Assembly: GCA_963746265.1 (NCBI GenBank)
Contig: CAVVAM010000011.1
Coordinates: 372,001-436,000 of the forward strand
Reading direction: 5' to 3'
DNA length: 64,000 nt
Source of the DNA: Ilumatobacter sp963746265
GTDB lineage: Bacteria; Actinomycetota; Acidimicrobiia; Acidimicrobiales; Ilumatobacteraceae
Below the pieces are notes generated by a model. That model was not told the DNA's origin and did not search any database. It saw only the letters and a program-made list of their open reading frames with translations. How positions within the stretch are numbered: the first letter of the stretch is position 1; each line of letters begins with the position of its first letter. Of the stretch, positions 47,934 through 56,691 are shown one piece after another. The translations under genes and the position numbers were made by a program.

Positions 47934-48965
47934 TCACGAGGCGACCACGAGCTTGCCGCTGCCGGCGCGCTTGCCGCTGGCGACCGCGCCATCGGCGGAC
48001 TCGAGCAACTCGTCCATGTCGACGAGGCCGAACTGGTGGGCGAGTGCCACGGTGGCGGTGACGACCTCGGGCCCGCCCTCCACGTCGAGCGGAAGCGCGA
48101 TCGTGTCGAGGAGGCGCTTGGCCACGTGCAGGCCGACGGACCGGGGTGCATCGGCGAACAGGATGGCAAACGTGTCGACCCCGATCCGCGCGATGAGATC
48201 GTCGCCGCGGCACGAGCTCACGAGTCGATCGGCGATCTTCAGCAGCACGGCGTCTGCGATCTCCTCGCCGTAGTGCTCGGGCACCTGCGAGAAGCGGTCG
48301 AGATCGACGACCACCAGGGTGGCCTCGTCCGACTCGTAGTTCTCCATCGCGTGCTCGAACTGCGCCCGCGTGGCGAGTCCGGTGGTCATGTCGAGGTTCG
48401 GGTCGTCCGGGTCGAACTGCCGACGTCCATCGGCAGTCGGCTGCTGAACCGTGGGTGCCTCGGCGGCCGCCACAGCGGCGCGTGCCGCGAAGAACTCGCG
48501 CTGACGCTCGGCGGCGACGGTCAGGAGCTGCATGGTCTCGCGACGCACGGCGGCGCTCGACACATGGCCGTCGATCTCGAACCAGACGGCGACGGCGGCG
48601 ATCGAGTCGTCTTCCACGCACCCGACATGGGCGACGTGGACGCCGGTGGCCTCGGCCGTGGTCCGGATGATCTCCGGGAGGGTCCGAACCGACCGCTCGA
48701 CGGTCTCGACATCGTGGGCGCCTTCCCACAACCGGGTGTTCCCGGCGGCCACGGCGACCGAGACCGCGGCGCGCAGTGGCCCACAGCCGTCCCCACCGAC
48801 CGCTCGAAGGCTGCCCGATCCGGTGCGGGCCACGATCACGAGCTCGCCGGCGGAGTCGTCGTGGTCGGCTCGTGCGGTGGCGGCGTTGGCCACCGCCACG
48901 ACCTCGCCGCCGAGTGGAGCAGCGAGATCGGTGGAGAATGCCGTGGGGTTGTCGAGCAGGCTCAT
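47934..48965 (-). CDS. Degenerate GGDEF-domain protein
   Basis: 343 residues. The C-terminal 160 residues are a GGDEF fold: MTTGLATRAQFEHAM, LVVVDLDRFSQVPEHYGEEIADAVLLKIADRL, and DDLIARIGVDTFAILFAD, where the active-site GGDEF is GVDTF. Two of the catalytic positions are therefore changed and cyclic di-GMP synthesis is unlikely; binding or signalling remains possible. The N-terminal 150 residues resemble a GAF-like sensor (VAVAAGNTRLWEGAHDVE...). The ATG at 48965 has AAAAGG upstream. Confidence 0.8.
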   Translation of the reverse strand: MSLLDNPTAFSTDLAAPLGGEVVAVANAATARADHDDSAGELVIVARTGSGSLRAVGGDGCGPLRAAVSVAVAAGNTRLWEGAHDVETVERSVRTLPEIIRTTAEATGVHVAHVGCVEDDSIAAVAVWFEIDGHVSSAAVRRETMQLLTVAAERQREFFAARAAVAAAEAPTVQQPTADGRRQFDPDDPNLDMTTGLATRAQFEHAMENYESDEATLVVVDLDRFSQVPEHYGEEIADAVLLKIADRLVSSCRGDDLIARIGVDTFAILFADAPRSVGLHVAKRLLDTIALPLDVEGGPEVVTATVALAHQFGLVDMDELLESADGAVASGKRAGSGKLVVAS

Positions 48966-48994
48966 GCCTTTTCTTCGGCGTGGCATGCCGATGC

Positions 48995-49020
48995 TTGACA
49001 GATTTGTCATTGTCTTGACA
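48995..49020. promoter_or_regulatory. AT-rich divergent promoter region with TGACA/TGTCA repeat
   Basis: Between the GGDEF gene (minus) and the ketopantoate reductase-like gene (plus) TTGACA occurs twice (48995, 49015), and TGACA-GATT-TGTCA forms a small inverted repeat at 48996-49009. TTGACA fits a -35 element, but no convincing -10 was found at the right distance. Likely promoter/operator. Confidence 0.3.
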
Positions 49021-49043
49021 TAGTCGCCGATACGGTCGGCGGC

Positions 49044-49976
49044 ATGGACATCTGCGTCCTCGGCGCCGGTTCGCTCGGTTCGGTCATCGGCGGTTCGTTG
49101 GCACGATCGGGCCACACCGTCACCCTCGTGACCAGGAACGCAGCACATATCGAGGCCATCCGGTCACGTGGCCTCCGCCTGACCGACGCGGACGCCACCG
49201 TCGTGGTCGACGTAGCGGCGTCAGGTGCGCCCGACGACGTTTCTCCTCCGGATCTGCTCATCGTCCTGGTGAAGTCGTTTGACACAACCTCGGCGATCGA
49301 ATCGGCGCGCCACCTGGTCCGGCCGCACACCGTCGTGCTCACGCTGCAGAACGGCGTCGGGTGTGAGCAACTGATCGGCGACGTGGTCGGCGCCGACCGC
49401 GTGATCGCAGGGCGAACGTTCGTCGGGGGTCGACTGCTGGAACCCGGGGTGGTCGAGTACGGCGTCGCCGGCCGGCGCACCGTGCTCGGCGAGCTCGACG
49501 GCACGCTGACCGATCGCCTCGAGCGCATCGCAGCGGCGTTCGATGATGCGGGCCTCGTGGTCGACATCAGTACCGACATCGTGGTGATGATGTGGGAGAA
49601 GCTGTTCGTGAACGTCGCCACCGGCGCCTGGAGTGCACTGACCGGTCTGCCCTACGGCGAGTTGTCGGTGCACGCGGATGTCGAGCGGATGGCCGTCGCC
49701 ACCGTCGCCGAGGCGATCTCGGTCGCCCGGGCGCTCGACATCGCCGTCACCACCACCGATCCCGTCGAACCGTGGCGTCGCGCCTGGGAGGGACTGCCGC
49801 CCGGGTTCAAGGCATCGATGCTCCAGAGCGTCGAGAAGGGGTCTCGCACCGAGGTCGACGTGCTGCACGGTGCCGTCTGTGCCGGCGGACGCCGCGCCGG
49901 AGTGCCGACGCCCATCAACGACACACTGGTCGCTGCCGTCAAGGGTCTGGAGCGTCGCATCGAACTCGCCAACTGA
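49044..49976 (+). CDS. Ketopantoate reductase family protein
   Basis: NADPH-dependent 2-dehydropantoate 2-reductase family (ApbA/PanE), 310 residues. N-terminal Rossmann motif CVLGAGSLGSVIGG, then LIVLVKSFDTTSAIES and LTLQNGVGCEQLIG; the C-terminal helical domain has the catalytic Lys in WEKLFVNVATGAWSALTG and the KASMLQSVEKGSRTEVDVLHG substrate loop. It may make pantoate for CoA (coaE is in the window), but the family also includes other 2-ketoacid reductases. Confidence 0.87.
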   Translation: MDICVLGAGSLGSVIGGSLARSGHTVTLVTRNAAHIEAIRSRGLRLTDADATVVVDVAASGAPDDVSPPDLLIVLVKSFDTTSAIESARHLVRPHTVVLTLQNGVGCEQLIGDVVGADRVIAGRTFVGGRLLEPGVVEYGVAGRRTVLGELDGTLTDRLERIAAAFDDAGLVVDISTDIVVMMWEKLFVNVATGAWSALTGLPYGELSVHADVERMAVATVAEAISVARALDIAVTTTDPVEPWRRAWEGLPPGFKASMLQSVEKGSRTEVDVLHGAVCAGGRRAGVPTPINDTLVAAVKGLERRIELAN

Positions 49977-50636
49977 ATGAACCGAGACGTCCACCGCCGG
50001 TGCTGCGAGACTGCAGGCGTGGACCTCGTGATCGGTGCAGACGGACGACCACGGTGCTCGTGGGGCGCATCCACCGACGACTACACCGAGTACCACGACT
50101 CGGAGTGGGGCTTCGGCGCGACCTCCGATCAACGCCTGTTCGAGAAGATCTGCCTCGAGGGCTTCCAGTCGGGTCTGAGCTGGCTCACGATTCTCCGCAA
50201 ACGCGAGAACTTCCGTGCGTCGTTCGCCGGATTCGACCCGGTGGCCGTGGCCGAGTTCGGTGACGGCGATGTCGACCGGTTGCTGGCCGACCCCGGAATC
50301 GTGCGGCATCAGGGCAAGATCCGATCGACGATCAACAACGCGCAACGGGCGCTGGATCTGATCGACGAGCACGGCTCTCTGGCCACGTTCTTCTGGCCAC
50401 ACGCCGAATTCCGCGCCGGGCCACCCGCCGAGGTTCCCGCGATCACGGAGACGTCGACGATGCTGTCGAAACGTCTCAAGCGGTTGGGGTGGTCGTTCGT
50501 GGGACCGACCACGATGTACGCCTTCATGCAGGCCATGGGCCTCGTGAACGACCACCTCGACGGGTGCTGCGCGCGTGAGCCAGCCGAGTCGAGCCGGCGC
50601 ACCGCCGCATCCTCGATCGGGCTCGGCCCCGAGTGA
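49977..50636 (+). CDS. tag: DNA-3-methyladenine glycosylase I
   Basis: Base excision repair enzyme removing 3-methyladenine. 219 residues from the ATG directly after the preceding stop; a GTG at 50022 (VDLVIGADG) is a shorter alternative. Signatures: PRCSWGASTDDYTEYHDSEWG, DQRLFEKICLEGFQSGLSW, ILRKRENFR, and the catalytic-region SKRLKRLGWSFVGPTTMYAFMQAMGLVNDHLDGC with zinc ligands His and Cys. The stop overlaps the next start (GTGA). Confidence 0.93.
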   Translation: MNRDVHRRCCETAGVDLVIGADGRPRCSWGASTDDYTEYHDSEWGFGATSDQRLFEKICLEGFQSGLSWLTILRKRENFRASFAGFDPVAVAEFGDGDVDRLLADPGIVRHQGKIRSTINNAQRALDLIDEHGSLATFFWPHAEFRAGPPAEVPAITETSTMLSKRLKRLGWSFVGPTTMYAFMQAMGLVNDHLDGCCAREPAESSRRTAASSIGLGPE

Positions 50637-51571
50637 AGGCTCGAGGCGGCTTCGCCGTCGTGTGTGCCGTACTGATGGTGATCACCGGGTGTGCGTCGGT
50701 GTCGAATCCGACGGCGGGTTCGATGTTTCCCACGGTGGGCGGAGTCGAGCCGAGCTCGGATCCTGTCACGAGCGCTCCGACCACCAGTGTGTCGACCGCG
50801 ACGTCGCCGGTGGCCCCGCCGGCCGCACCGGTGGCGACGACGATCGCGCCGGTAGTCCGCACCACGACGGCCAGCGCGACCGGCCCGACCGCGACGACGG
50901 CCGGGACCACGACTGGCCCGACGACGACTGGCCCGACGACGACCAGCACGACCACGACCAGCACGACCGTGCTGGGGCCGCCGATGACCTCGTGTACCGA
51001 CGTCGCCCACATCAGCGACTCGACCGGTGTCTACCTGTGGGAGCCGCAGTACGTCGGCGGGCTCGCCAACACCATGGGGGAGCGGTACCGCTCGGTCGGT
51101 GTCGAGCGGTGGATCAACGACAGCAGCGGCGGCCGGTCCATCAGGGAGCGGGTCGCCGACTGGCAGACGAACGCGCTCGAGGCGGCCGACGCGATCCGGA
51201 GCAGTGGGTTCAGCGGGTGTTGGGTGGTCATGATCGGCACCAACGACGCTGCCAACGTCGCCGCCGGCTCGAACCTCGGCTACGACGAGCGGATCCGCCG
51301 GATGCTGTTCGTGTTCGGTGGCGATCCCGTCCTCTGGATGGATGCCGCCACGAACCGCACACAGACTGCGTATCGCAACGACAACATGCGGGCCTGGAAC
51401 GAGGCGCTCTACCGCGTCGCCGCCGACCACGACAACGTCACCGTCGTGCGCTGGTCGGAACGGGTCCGCTCCGAGTGGTTCATGTCCGACGGGGTGCACG
51501 TCGGGACGGAGGGACGGGCGTGGCGAGCGGCGGTCATCGCAGCCGAACTGGCCGCGGCCTTCCCGGCATGA
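50633..51571 (+). CDS. SGNH-hydrolase-like lipoprotein
   Basis: 312 residues. Lipobox in MVITGC (Cys20), then a Thr/Ala/Pro linker to about residue 115. The C-terminal domain has the SGNH-hydrolase blocks: HISDSTGVYL (nucleophile Ser), MIGTNDAAN (block III Asn), and MSDGVHVG (block V Asp/His). The Ser block reads SDSTG rather than GDS, so activity needs testing. Likely an envelope esterase or O-acetyl polysaccharide enzyme. Coupled to tag by GTGA. Confidence 0.8.
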   Translation: MKARGGFAVVCAVLMVITGCASVSNPTAGSMFPTVGGVEPSSDPVTSAPTTSVSTATSPVAPPAAPVATTIAPVVRTTTASATGPTATTAGTTTGPTTTGPTTTSTTTTSTTVLGPPMTSCTDVAHISDSTGVYLWEPQYVGGLANTMGERYRSVGVERWINDSSGGRSIRERVADWQTNALEAADAIRSSGFSGCWVVMIGTNDAANVAAGSNLGYDERIRRMLFVFGGDPVLWMDAATNRTQTAYRNDNMRAWNEALYRVAADHDNVTVVRWSERVRSEWFMSDGVHVGTEGRAWRAAVIAAELAAAFPA

Positions 51572-51780
51572 GGGTGGCGGAACCGTGTCGACCGACGGGT
51601 CGTCGGCCGACCACGGCCACCGCCGGCTGCATTCAGTCCGTTCGAGCGGTGTTGTCCCAGGTCGGGTCCGGCACGGTGCCGGACACGGCTGCATCGAATG
51701 ATCGGCCTGACTGCCGCCGATCTGCACACGGAGAGTGTTCAGACCTGACAGATTGTGCCCGTACGTGGCAGCAATTGCAA

Positions 51781-51818
51781 GGCACCCCCGGATTTGTTGA
51801 CGAAAACCGGAGGGTGCC
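51781..51818. terminator. Bidirectional hairpin terminator
   Basis: GGCACCC...GGGTGCC with a nested CCGGATTT...AAAACCGG gives a stem of about 15 bp (one bulge, one mismatch) and a 7-base loop. It lies 209 bases after the SGNH stop and just before the stop of the convergent Cys-rich gene. The A/T-rich inner part suits termination in both directions. The rest of the 51572-51780 gap holds no recognisable gene. Confidence 0.75.
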
Positions 51819-51820
51819 CG

Positions 51821-52504
51821 TCAGGTGACCCGTCTTCTGAGTTCGACGTACACCTCCCGGCCGACCAACGCCGTCAGCTCGTCGGCCATCGACTCGATGA
51901 CCGGCGCCGCTCCGACGTAGGCCTCCTGTCCCTCGTCGCGTTCGGTGCAGCACCACGCCATCGACGAACCGAACTCACCCCAGTCGTCACGACTCCATCG
52001 TCGGACGGTCGCTCGCTCGGTGTCGGCGTCGACCGGCTCCCAATCGACGCGGATCGGGAGCTGCCAGCACACCGACGGCTTCCAGTCGACCGGTGATTCG
52101 CCTGCGTCGAGGGCGCCGACGTGGAGCGCACATCCGGCGCCGCCGGGAAAGTCCGGTCGATTCAGGAACACGCAGGCGTCGTCGACGAGCCGAGTGTGGT
52201 TGCGTCGTTCGTCGCTGAAGATGCCGGCCGGACCGTCTGCCACGAACGTCCCACGGAACTGCCACTGCTCGGCCGTCAGCACCGATGCGAACGCGGCGAC
52301 GTTCAGGGCTTCCGACCGGCCCTCGGCGCCATCGCCCAGGTGGGCGCCATAGCTGCAACAGCCCTGCTGAAGCTCGGTTGCCACCTCGGGCAGGATGCCG
52401 TGACATCCCGCACCGAAGATGCACGACCAGTTCGACGACAGGAACGATCGGTCGAACTGCCACACCGTGTCACCGGTGTCGATCTCGATGAGTTCCTCGC
52501 TCAT
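51821..52504 (-). CDS. Cysteine-rich conserved protein of unknown function
   Basis: 227 residues from the ATG at MSEELIEIDTGD. WQFDRSFLSSNWSCIFGAGC starts a set of clustered Cys: C-x5-CHG, QGCCSYG, CVFLNRP, AGCALH, SVCWQLP and AWCCTERDEG. This is consistent with a metal or Fe-S site; the repeated aromatic WQF/WKPS and the Cys/His pattern look like an uncharacterised actinobacterial family I cannot name. No signal peptide or membrane segment. Divergent from the MFS gene. Confidence 0.65.
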   Translation of the reverse strand: MSEELIEIDTGDTVWQFDRSFLSSNWSCIFGAGCHGILPEVATELQQGCCSYGAHLGDGAEGRSEALNVAAFASVLTAEQWQFRGTFVADGPAGIFSDERRNHTRLVDDACVFLNRPDFPGGAGCALHVGALDAGESPVDWKPSVCWQLPIRVDWEPVDADTERATVRRWSRDDWGEFGSSMAWCCTERDEGQEAYVGAAPVIESMADELTALVGREVYVELRRRVT

Positions 52505-52627
52505 GGGAGCGACCGTATCCGGCGCTATGGTCCGCCAGGTGCGTGCCGCGATCGTGAGGAGCCGGGAGTTGCGGATCGTCGATCTGGGCAGGCCCGACGA
52601 GCATGCCGAGATCCCCGTCGAGCCGAG

Positions 52628-53833
52628 TTGAACGATCGACGCCCACGGAGGGGCTGGCTCGTCCTCGGTTGCGCGATCCTGACGGCCGGGTTGACCGGAC
52701 CGGGTCAGACGATCGGCGTCTCGGTCTTCATCGATCACCTGGTCGACGACCTCTCGCTCAGCCGCTCACAGGTGAGCGCGGCGTACCTCGTGGGCACCCT
52801 TGCTGGCGCATCCATGCTCCCGACCGTCGGGAAGCTGATCGACCGGTACGGGGTTCGGATCGCCCAGGTCGTGATCGGCCTGTTGTTCGGTGTGGCGCTC
52901 GTGAACATGTCGCTGGTGAACGGCTTGGTCTGGTTGGCGATCGGCTTCGGTGGCATCCGGTTCCTCGGTCAGGGCTCCCTGTCGCTGGTGTCGACGGTGA
53001 CGGTGCAGATCAGGTTCGACCGCTCCCGCGGTCTCGCCGTCGGCATCTTCACCACGGCGACGGCGGGCCTCATGGCCATGGTCCCGGTCGTTCTGTCGGT
53101 CGTGATCAACGCCTGGGGATGGCGCGTCGCCTGGGTCGTCGCCGCCGTCGCGGTGGTCGTCCTCGTCGTTCCGATCGCCTGGTTCGGTCTGCGCGACCTG
53201 CCCCGAGGTCGCTCCGCCGGTCGGGGTACGACACCGTCAGCGGGGAGCTACGACCGGGCGGGTGCCGTCCGCACCGCGTCGTTCTGGATGCTCGTCGCCG
53301 TCACCGGCGCGGCCGGCATGATGTCGACCGCACTCAACTTCCACCAGATCGATCTGCTCGGGGACGCCGGCTTGTCGGAGACCGCGGCAGCCGCCCTGTT
53401 CATTCCCCAGGTCGTCGGCTCGTCGGTCGCCGGGCTCACGATCGGGTACGTCGGCGACCGACTCGGCACTCGGTTCCTCCCCGCGATCTCGATGGGTCTG
53501 TTGCTCGGCGCGCAGTTGCTCGCTGCGGTCGCCGCGCCGGGTGTGATCGTCATCGTCTACGCCGTTGTGCTCGGCGCGGCCGGTGGCTCGGTACGGACCG
53601 CTGCGACGACATTGCAGCCGCAGTGGTTCGGGATCGGCCACCTCGGATCGATCCAGGGCGCGCTGACCCTGTTCGGCGTCGGAGCGTCTGCGGTCGGCCC
53701 GGTCGTGTTGACCCTCGCCGAGGAAGCGACCGGCTCCTACCCGCCGGCCCTGGTGGTGCTCGGCCTGGTACCGCTCGGCGCGCTGCTGTTCGCGCTCGGT
53801 CCGAATCGTGGTCCTGTGCCACTCGGACCGTAG
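52628..53833 (+). CDS. MFS transporter
   Basis: About 401 residues, 12 hydrophobic segments, of the oxalate/monocarboxylate-like MFS type. The start is given at TTG 52628 (LNDRRPRRGWLVLGCAIL), because no ATG or GTG lies closer to the first membrane segment. Motif A-like GKLIDRYGVRIAQVV after TM2 and IGYVGDRLGTRFLPAISMG in the C half. TM5 GLMAMVPVVLSVVI. Substrate not predictable. Confidence 0.8.
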   Translation: MNDRRPRRGWLVLGCAILTAGLTGPGQTIGVSVFIDHLVDDLSLSRSQVSAAYLVGTLAGASMLPTVGKLIDRYGVRIAQVVIGLLFGVALVNMSLVNGLVWLAIGFGGIRFLGQGSLSLVSTVTVQIRFDRSRGLAVGIFTTATAGLMAMVPVVLSVVINAWGWRVAWVVAAVAVVVLVVPIAWFGLRDLPRGRSAGRGTTPSAGSYDRAGAVRTASFWMLVAVTGAAGMMSTALNFHQIDLLGDAGLSETAAAALFIPQVVGSSVAGLTIGYVGDRLGTRFLPAISMGLLLGAQLLAAVAAPGVIVIVYAVVLGAAGGSVRTAATTLQPQWFGIGHLGSIQGALTLFGVGASAVGPVVLTLAEEATGSYPPALVVLGLVPLGALLFALGPNRGPVPLGP

Positions 53834-53940
53834 GCGTCCCTCCCGGTTCCGCCCACCTCGGGCAACGGCACCGGCGACCGATGATGCCGAATGCCGGTGG
53901 CGCTCGCCCGGCGCGACCCCGAGGCTGCCAAGCTGACGGC

Positions 53941-54513
53941 ATGGCCGTCCTGCGCTACGTCTCCCATCCCGAGGTGGCGATCGATCCCGACGTGCCCGTC
54001 CCGGCCTGGGATCTCAGCGAACGAGGGCGCGTCCGAGCTCGGGCGCTCGCGACGCAGCCGTGGGCGTCCACGCTCGGTCGGGTGGTCTCGAGTGCCGAGC
54101 CGAAGGCGATCCGAACCGCCGAGGTGCTCGCCGATCACGTCGGCCTCGACGTCGAGGTTCGGCCGCGCACGGGTGAGATCGACCGATCAGCCACCGGGTA
54201 CGTGTCCGTCGAGCGGCACGAGGAGCTCGCCGACCGCCTGTTCGCAGACCCCACCCGATCGGCGAACGGTTGGGAGCGCGCTGTCGATGCCCAGGCGCGC
54301 ATCACCGCGGCCGTCGTCGACCTCTTCGCCGACGGGCCCGATGACGTGGCTGTCGTGGGGCACGGCGGTGTCGGAACGCTGCTGCTGTGTCATCTGGCCG
54401 GCCTGGCGATCGACCGGCGTCACGATCAGCGCTCCGCCGGTCAGTTCTGGACCTTCGATCGGGGTTCTGGTGCCGTGACCCATCGGTGGCAGCCGATCGA
54501 TCGGACGGAGTGA
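53941..54513 (+). CDS. Histidine phosphatase superfamily protein
   Basis: 190 residues. The N-terminal catalytic loop reads AVLRYVSHPEV, keeping a His but without the usual RHG; SSAEPKAIRTAEVL (Arg) and the second His in VVGHGGVGTLL are in place. Also a Glu in RTGEIDRS. Small phosphatases of this type act on sugars, nucleotides or proteins; the changed first loop makes activity less certain. Confidence 0.75.
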   Translation: MAVLRYVSHPEVAIDPDVPVPAWDLSERGRVRARALATQPWASTLGRVVSSAEPKAIRTAEVLADHVGLDVEVRPRTGEIDRSATGYVSVERHEELADRLFADPTRSANGWERAVDAQARITAAVVDLFADGPDDVAVVGHGGVGTLLLCHLAGLAIDRRHDQRSAGQFWTFDRGSGAVTHRWQPIDRTE

Positions 54514-54567
54514 ACGACGACGAGGTCGCTGATCGATCGGCGCGGCCGATGTGTCAGGCTCGCAGCC

Positions 54568-55656
54568 GTGACACCCGACGATGTCGATGCGACGTGGCTG
54601 ACCGACATGCTTCGGAGTGCCCTGGGTACGTCGGCTGCAGTCGTGCAGGTGGAAGCGACCTCGATCGGCACGGGACAGGTGGGGGAGAACGTGAGGTTCG
54701 AACTCGGCTGGGATCGCACCGACCCCGAGCTACCCGACTCGGTCGTCGGCAAGTTCCCTTCGTCGAGCGAGGTGAGCCGAGCCACTGCCGTGCACCTGAA
54801 CACCTACGCCAAGGAGATCGGTTTCTACCGTGATCTCCAGGACCTCGTGGCCATCCGGACACCGTTGGTGTATGTGCTCGAGTGGGTGCCGGCGTCGCAC
54901 GACTTCGTCCTCTTGATGGAAGACATCCGCCCGGCCCGTACGGGGGATCAGCTGAGGGGTGCCGATCTCGACGCCGCCGGCCTGGCGATCGACCAGGCCG
55001 TGGGACTCCATGCCCCGACGTGGGGACAGGTGCCGTGCGGACCGGGAGTCGAGTGGCTCGGTGGTTCGCAGTCGGACGGCCAGACGGCGCTTCGCTCGCA
55101 GATGTTCGAGTTGCTGACGCCGGGCTTCGTCGATCGCTACTCGTCGCGCCTGCAGCGTGCCGATCTCGACCTCGCCGCTCCGCTGACGGCCGCCTACCCC
55201 GACTGGGTGGCCGAGGTCGCCGAATGGGGTGAGCGACACGGCGGGTCGTGCCTCGTGCACGGCGACTTCCGGCTCGACAACCTGCTCTTCGGTGAGCCCC
55301 CGGCCTCGCCGGCGCTGACGGTGGTCGACTGGCAGACCGTGTCGATCGGCATCGGCCCCAACGATGTCGCCTACTACTGCGGCGCCGGCCTCCTGCCCCA
55401 CGTGCGGGAGCACCACGAGCGTTCACTCGTCGAGCGCTATGCGTCGGGGTTGCGGGCGAACGGCATCGACATCGCCGATGACGCCGTCTGGGAGGGATAC
55501 GTGCTCGGTGCCGCCACCGGCTACTTCATGGCTGTGCTCGCGTCGCAGGTCGTCGAACGCACCGAACGGGGCGACGAGATGTTCGCCGTGATGGCCGAGC
55601 GGCACGCGGATCAGATCCGCTCGGTCGGTCTGCTGGAACGGCTCGACATCGGCTGA
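54568..55656 (+). CDS. APH/ChoK-like phosphotransferase
   Basis: Protein of 362 residues with the kinase-like fold used by aminoglycoside, choline and ecdysteroid kinases. Phosphate-binding N-lobe GTGQVGENVRFELGW and KFPSSSEVS; hinge VLLMEDIRPAR; catalytic loop CLVHGDFRLDNLLF (HGD with Asp and Asn); metal-binding VVDWQTVSIG. A GTG start is 54 bases after the phosphatase. Substrate unknown; antibiotic resistance should not be assumed. Confidence 0.82.
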   Translation: MTPDDVDATWLTDMLRSALGTSAAVVQVEATSIGTGQVGENVRFELGWDRTDPELPDSVVGKFPSSSEVSRATAVHLNTYAKEIGFYRDLQDLVAIRTPLVYVLEWVPASHDFVLLMEDIRPARTGDQLRGADLDAAGLAIDQAVGLHAPTWGQVPCGPGVEWLGGSQSDGQTALRSQMFELLTPGFVDRYSSRLQRADLDLAAPLTAAYPDWVAEVAEWGERHGGSCLVHGDFRLDNLLFGEPPASPALTVVDWQTVSIGIGPNDVAYYCGAGLLPHVREHHERSLVERYASGLRANGIDIADDAVWEGYVLGAATGYFMAVLASQVVERTERGDEMFAVMAERHADQIRSVGLLERLDIG

Positions 55657-55674
55657 GTCGACCGTCTCGGTCGA

Positions 55675-56691
55675 TCAGTCCAGCCCGAGCGCCAGGTCGA
55701 GCGTTCGTGTCATCGGCCATGCCCCACTCGAGGTGTTGGCGAGCGTCGTGTGGGTGATTCCCGACTGCGGATCGAAGACCGACCTGAACGACACGCCGGC
55801 GTCAATGCCCTCCAACGACACAGGCGAACGCGTCGCGTGGAGCCAGAAGCCGAGGCCGTACCGCTGTCCCTCGTCGGGAGCGTCGCTGACCGGGGTGACC
55901 ATCGCCTGCCGCATGTCGGCGGGCACGATGCGATCTGCGAAGAAGGCGTGCCACAGCCGGTGCACGTCGGCGGCTGTCGTCACGATGCCGCCATCTCCGA
56001 CCCCGACCACCGGGAGATGCAGCACGTTGGTGCGCAGGCCGTCGGGCCGCAGGTAGCCGATAGCTACGTCGCCCGGGAGCTCGTCGCCGCGTTCGAACGA
56101 CGTGGCGGTCAGGCCGGCCGGTCGGACGATCCGATCGTCGACGAGCTGATGGTAGGGGCGGCCGGCCGAGCGTTCGGCCACGAGTGCCAACAGGACGAAG
56201 CCGCTGTTGTTGTACCGGAACGCCTGGCCCGGTGGCTCCCGCTGGGGGAAGCCGTCGAGCACGGTGAGGTACGACTCGGTGTTCGACAGCTGATGGACCG
56301 GCACCGTCAGCACGTAGTCGTTGATGTCACCGTCCGCTCCCTCGTCCAGATAGTCGCCGATGCCCGAGCGGTGGGCCAGGAGCTCCCGGACGGTCACGCC
56401 GTCGTCGATCAGCGGGAGGTCGTCGCCGAGCAGCGAACGGGCGGTCGTGTCGAGCGAGAGTACGTCGTCGGCGACGAGGCTCATCACCGTCAGCGCGGTG
56501 ACGCCCTTCGTTCCGCTCGCGATCCCGAACCTGGTCGTCGGTGTGTTGGCGATGCCGTGCCGACGATCGGCGAGCCCGAACGCCGCCGACACGAGATGTT
56601 CCCCGCCACGGTCGACGCGGACCACACCGGAGAAGTCAGCGTCACTCGCGGTGCGCTCGACGAGAGCGACCAGCTCGCCGTCGTCAACCAT
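55675..56691 (-). CDS. Serine hydrolase, class C beta-lactamase fold
   Basis: 338 residues. Active-site Ser in FGIASGTKGVTA (S-x-x-K), Tyr-x-Asn in YNNSGF, and a third-motif-like region near the C-terminus. VTVRELLAHRSGIGDY is typical of the family's second block. Relatives are esterases, peptidases and D-aminopeptidases; no signal peptide is seen. The ATG overlaps the preceding gene's stop by 8 bases, so it is coupled to the SnoaL-like gene. Confidence 0.83.
   Translation of the reverse strand: MVDDGELVALVERTASDADFSGVVRVDRGGEHLVSAAFGLADRRHGIANTPTTRFGIASGTKGVTALTVMSLVADDVLSLDTTARSLLGDDLPLIDDGVTVRELLAHRSGIGDYLDEGADGDINDYVLTVPVHQLSNTESYLTVLDGFPQREPPGQAFRYNNSGFVLLALVAERSAGRPYHQLVDDRIVRPAGLTATSFERGDELPGDVAIGYLRPDGLRTNVLHLPVVGVGDGGIVTTAADVHRLWHAFFADRIVPADMRQAMVTPVSDAPDEGQRYGLGFWLHATRSPVSLEGIDAGVSFRSVFDPQSGITHTTLANTSSGAWPMTRTLDLALGLD

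Noticed and set aside
54568..55656. The APH-like gene as an antibiotic resistance determinant
   Set aside because: The kinase fold is shared by many metabolic kinases; nothing in sequence or context points to aminoglycosides.
55675..56691. The class C-type serine hydrolase as a beta-lactamase
   Set aside because: No signal peptide, and SxxK/YxN motifs are shared with esterases and peptidases. It sits with hydrolase and SnoaL-like genes.
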